DNA of 44,697 nucleotides, from the NCBI GenBank assembly GCA_016202545.1, contig JACQON010000004.1, positions 1-44,697 on the forward strand, in the 5' to 3' direction. This DNA comes from Chloroflexota bacterium (lineage in GTDB: Bacteria > Chloroflexota > Dehalococcoidia > Dehalococcoidales > JACQON01). The notes under the pieces were generated by a model, which had not been told where the DNA came from, did no database searches, and saw only the letters and a program-made list of their open reading frames with translations. Shown piece after piece: positions 43,201 through 44,697 of this stretch; the first letter of the stretch is position 1; each line of letters opens with the position of its first letter. Both the position numbers and the translations under genes were made by a program.

Positions 43201-43956
43201 ATGGATTATGACGAGTTTCTTGGGCTTCTAAGGTACAGACGGACCATACGGAGGTTCAAACCGGACCCCATTCCCGACGACTACGTCACGAAGATTCTGG
43301 ACGCAGCCCATTATGCCATGTCCGGTGGCAATTCCCAGCCCTGGGAGTTCATGGTAGTAAAGGACCCTGAAATCAAGGAGAAGGTCTTCAATGCCTTCAT
43401 AGACGACCTCAACCAGATGTATTATCTGGAGCTACAGCGTATTCCACAGTATAGACATCCGGCGTTCAATGTCTCCCCTGAGGAAAAGCAGAAGGCTATG
43501 GATATGATAGGCGGTTGGAAGGACGCGCCGGTATATATCATCGTCCTTGAGGATGGCAGAAAGATGTTCGGCTCCGTGCTTGCGGCGCGGTCGGACTCCA
43601 CCGGCGGCAGCGTTAATGTGTTTGCCTCCAGCATGGGCCATCTCGGCATGACTTTACACCTCGCCGCGGCCTCGCTGGGGCTGGGCTCGCAGCGGGTGGA
43701 TGTTGGAGTCCAGGAGCCGTACAGGCAGGTACTGAAATACCCTGAGCCAATTCGTTTGAACATCATCGTCCCGGTGGGTTATCCCGCTTACCAGGCCGGG
43801 CCTCCACGCCGTCTGCCGCTCAGAGGTATGGTGCACTCCGACCAGTACGACATGAGCAAGTATATGCGTGGCGAAGATTTTCTAGGGTACCTGGATAAGA
43901 TAAGAGCACTGGGGAGACCGGGGTACAGGGCGGCCATAGGCGAGGGGAAGGCATGA
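43201..43956 (+). CDS. nitroreductase-family protein
   Basis: A 251-residue FMN-dependent oxidoreductase. FMN-binding features are RYRRTIRRFKPDPIPDD (12-28), the AMSGGNSQPWEFMVVKD segment with the phosphate-binding Ser/Asn, and the C-terminal GYPAYQAGPPRRLPL. The extra C-terminal 40 residues are common in anaerobe members. The substrate may be a quinone, nitro compound, enone or flavin itself. The gene has a strong promoter and AAGGAGG site, so it is likely well expressed. Confidence 0.92.
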   Translation: MDYDEFLGLLRYRRTIRRFKPDPIPDDYVTKILDAAHYAMSGGNSQPWEFMVVKDPEIKEKVFNAFIDDLNQMYYLELQRIPQYRHPAFNVSPEEKQKAMDMIGGWKDAPVYIIVLEDGRKMFGSVLAARSDSTGGSVNVFASSMGHLGMTLHLAAASLGLGSQRVDVGVQEPYRQVLKYPEPIRLNIIVPVGYPAYQAGPPRRLPLRGMVHSDQYDMSKYMRGEDFLGYLDKIRALGRPGYRAAIGEGKA

Positions 43957-44052
43957 AAATGACGTTCGGCCCGGTTGGATTAGGGGGGTGTGACATTAAT
44001 GAGGTGAAGCTCAGCAAGCAAAAATAGAGGGAAACGCAAAAGGAGGAGAGAA

Positions 44053-44697
44053 ATGAAAAAGCGTGGTATCGTATCGGGCGTTTGCCTGCTGGCGTTGACG
44101 CTGGCCCTGGGCAGCTTTGGCTGCGCCAAGGCGCCTGCACCAGCCCCGGCGCCAACAGCCACAGTGACAGCCCCGGCGCCAACAGTGACAGTGACAGCCC
44201 CTGCACCAGCACCAGAAAAGAAGGCCGAGCTAATACTGATGGCGGGAAGGCCGGGCGACCCCTGGACGGTGATGACATATGCGCTGAGCAGCTTTATCAA
44301 TAAGGATTCAGCCCGAATATCAGCCTCTGTACTACCTACAGGAGGAACAGGGGACACCATAAAGATCCTTGCCATGGAGCCAGCAAAAAGGGCTTATTCC
44401 ACTGGTATTGGTAGCATGGATAGCACTTTTGTCTCCTATGTTCCGGAGAAGGGCTTTGAGGGTTATCCCTTATTCTTCGGGCAGATAGCTATAAGCACCT
44501 TTAGCTGGATGACCTATGACCCCAAGATAAAGAAGCTGGAGGACTTGGCCGGGAAGAAGGTAGCCGGCCCGAGAGATATCCCCGGCTGGTATGATTCCTT
44601 TATCATACCCCTCCAGCTTGCCGGTGTCCTCGATAAAGTGCAGATTGTGAAGACCGGTTTTGCCGGGGCTACCCAGGCCCTTATCGATGGGACGGTA
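44053..44697 (+). CDS. TAXI-family TRAP substrate-binding lipoprotein, truncated by window end
   Basis: An ATG at 44053-44055 with GGAGGAG upstream opens a frame running to the window end (215 codons visible). A signal with lipobox FGC (Cys24) is followed by the same PTVTVTAPAPAP linker as in the DctP proteins, then a TAXI-type binding domain: ELILMAGRPGDPWTVMTYAL, LPTGGTGDTIKILAM, a KKLEDLAGKKVAGPRDIPGW segment. TAXI proteins usually pair with fused DctQM permeases, likely beyond the edge. A third TRAP system is therefore probable. Confidence 0.88.
   Translation, partial: MKKRGIVSGVCLLALTLALGSFGCAKAPAPAPAPTATVTAPAPTVTVTAPAPAPEKKAELILMAGRPGDPWTVMTYALSSFINKDSARISASVLPTGGTGDTIKILAMEPAKRAYSTGIGSMDSTFVSYVPEKGFEGYPLFFGQIAISTFSWMTYDPKIKKLEDLAGKKVAGPRDIPGWYDSFIIPLQLAGVLDKVQIVKTGFAGATQALIDGTV
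44135..44216 (+). repeat. 27-bp repeat encoding PTVTVTAPA linker (TAXI gene)
   Basis: About two and a half units of the linker-coding repeat found in dctP1 and dctP2, here in an unrelated binding-protein family. Confidence 0.8.

Noticed and set aside
43953-44027. 24-codon ORF (MKMTFGPVGLGGCDIN...) overlapping the nitroreductase stop as ATGA
   Set aside because: No ribosome site, no recognisable motif, and a strong new ribosome site with the TAXI gene follows. Probably chance.

Overview
The window looks like chromosomal DNA of an anaerobic Chloroflexota bacterium, most likely class Dehalococcoidia. This is inferred from gene content and style, not from a marker gene. The signs are moderately GC-rich coding sequence, citramalate-based isoleucine synthesis, a tungsten-type aldehyde ferredoxin oxidoreductase, several TRAP transporters whose binding proteins carry Pro/Ala/Thr/Val linkers, and PPDK close to PEP carboxykinase.

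Layout. 1-2113: the tail of an IS3-family transposase, an AT-rich SEC-C protein gene, and a small minus-strand cluster (FmdB-like zinc ribbon, a broken DUF763 gene, a zinc-ribbon/winged-helix protein). 2221-5749: NAD(P)HX repair enzyme and coenzyme A synthesis (nnr-coaX-coaBC). 5750-6680: an AT-rich orphan nuclease-like gene flanked by a degenerate copy of the coaBC tail and a palindromic REP/MITE-like element. 6697-9898: leuD-leuB-cimA with a terminator. 10159-12514: DUF2806 gene, tRNA-Lys(CUU) with a clear promoter, and a coiled-coil protein. 12667-15986: an apparent minus-strand operon with two unknown proteins, a thymidylate synthase homologue, a possible 39-residue ORF and a putative metalloprotease lipoprotein. 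16261-23717: signal transduction (HTH protein, multi-sensor histidine kinase, two response regulators, a secreted subtilase, a receiver with Glu at the phosphorylation site, and a degenerate receiver with an unfamiliar C-terminal domain). 23900-28723: SDR, flavin reductase, AOR and nitrilase. 28758-35322: two tandem dctPQM TRAP operons. 35324-36592: a PreA-like flavoprotein with a double 4Fe-4S module. 36839-41314: short PPDK, gamma-glutamylcyclotransferase and divergent PEPCK. 41325-42928: MsrPQ. 43201-end: nitroreductase and a truncated TAXI-type TRAP binding protein.

The most informative observation is that the two TRAP operons arose by tandem duplication of a block that also carried the 3' end of the convergent PreA-like gene. 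About 80 bp of that gene, still recognisable by translation, lie behind the first dctM. Both copies keep the same promoter spacing, a short leader ORF with a near-perfect Shine-Dalgarno, and a hairpin between dctP and dctQ. Together with AOR, nitrilase, SDR, flavin reductase and the PreA-like protein this suggests a region for uptake and redox conversion of organic acids or nitrogenous compounds. The substrate cannot be read from the sequence.
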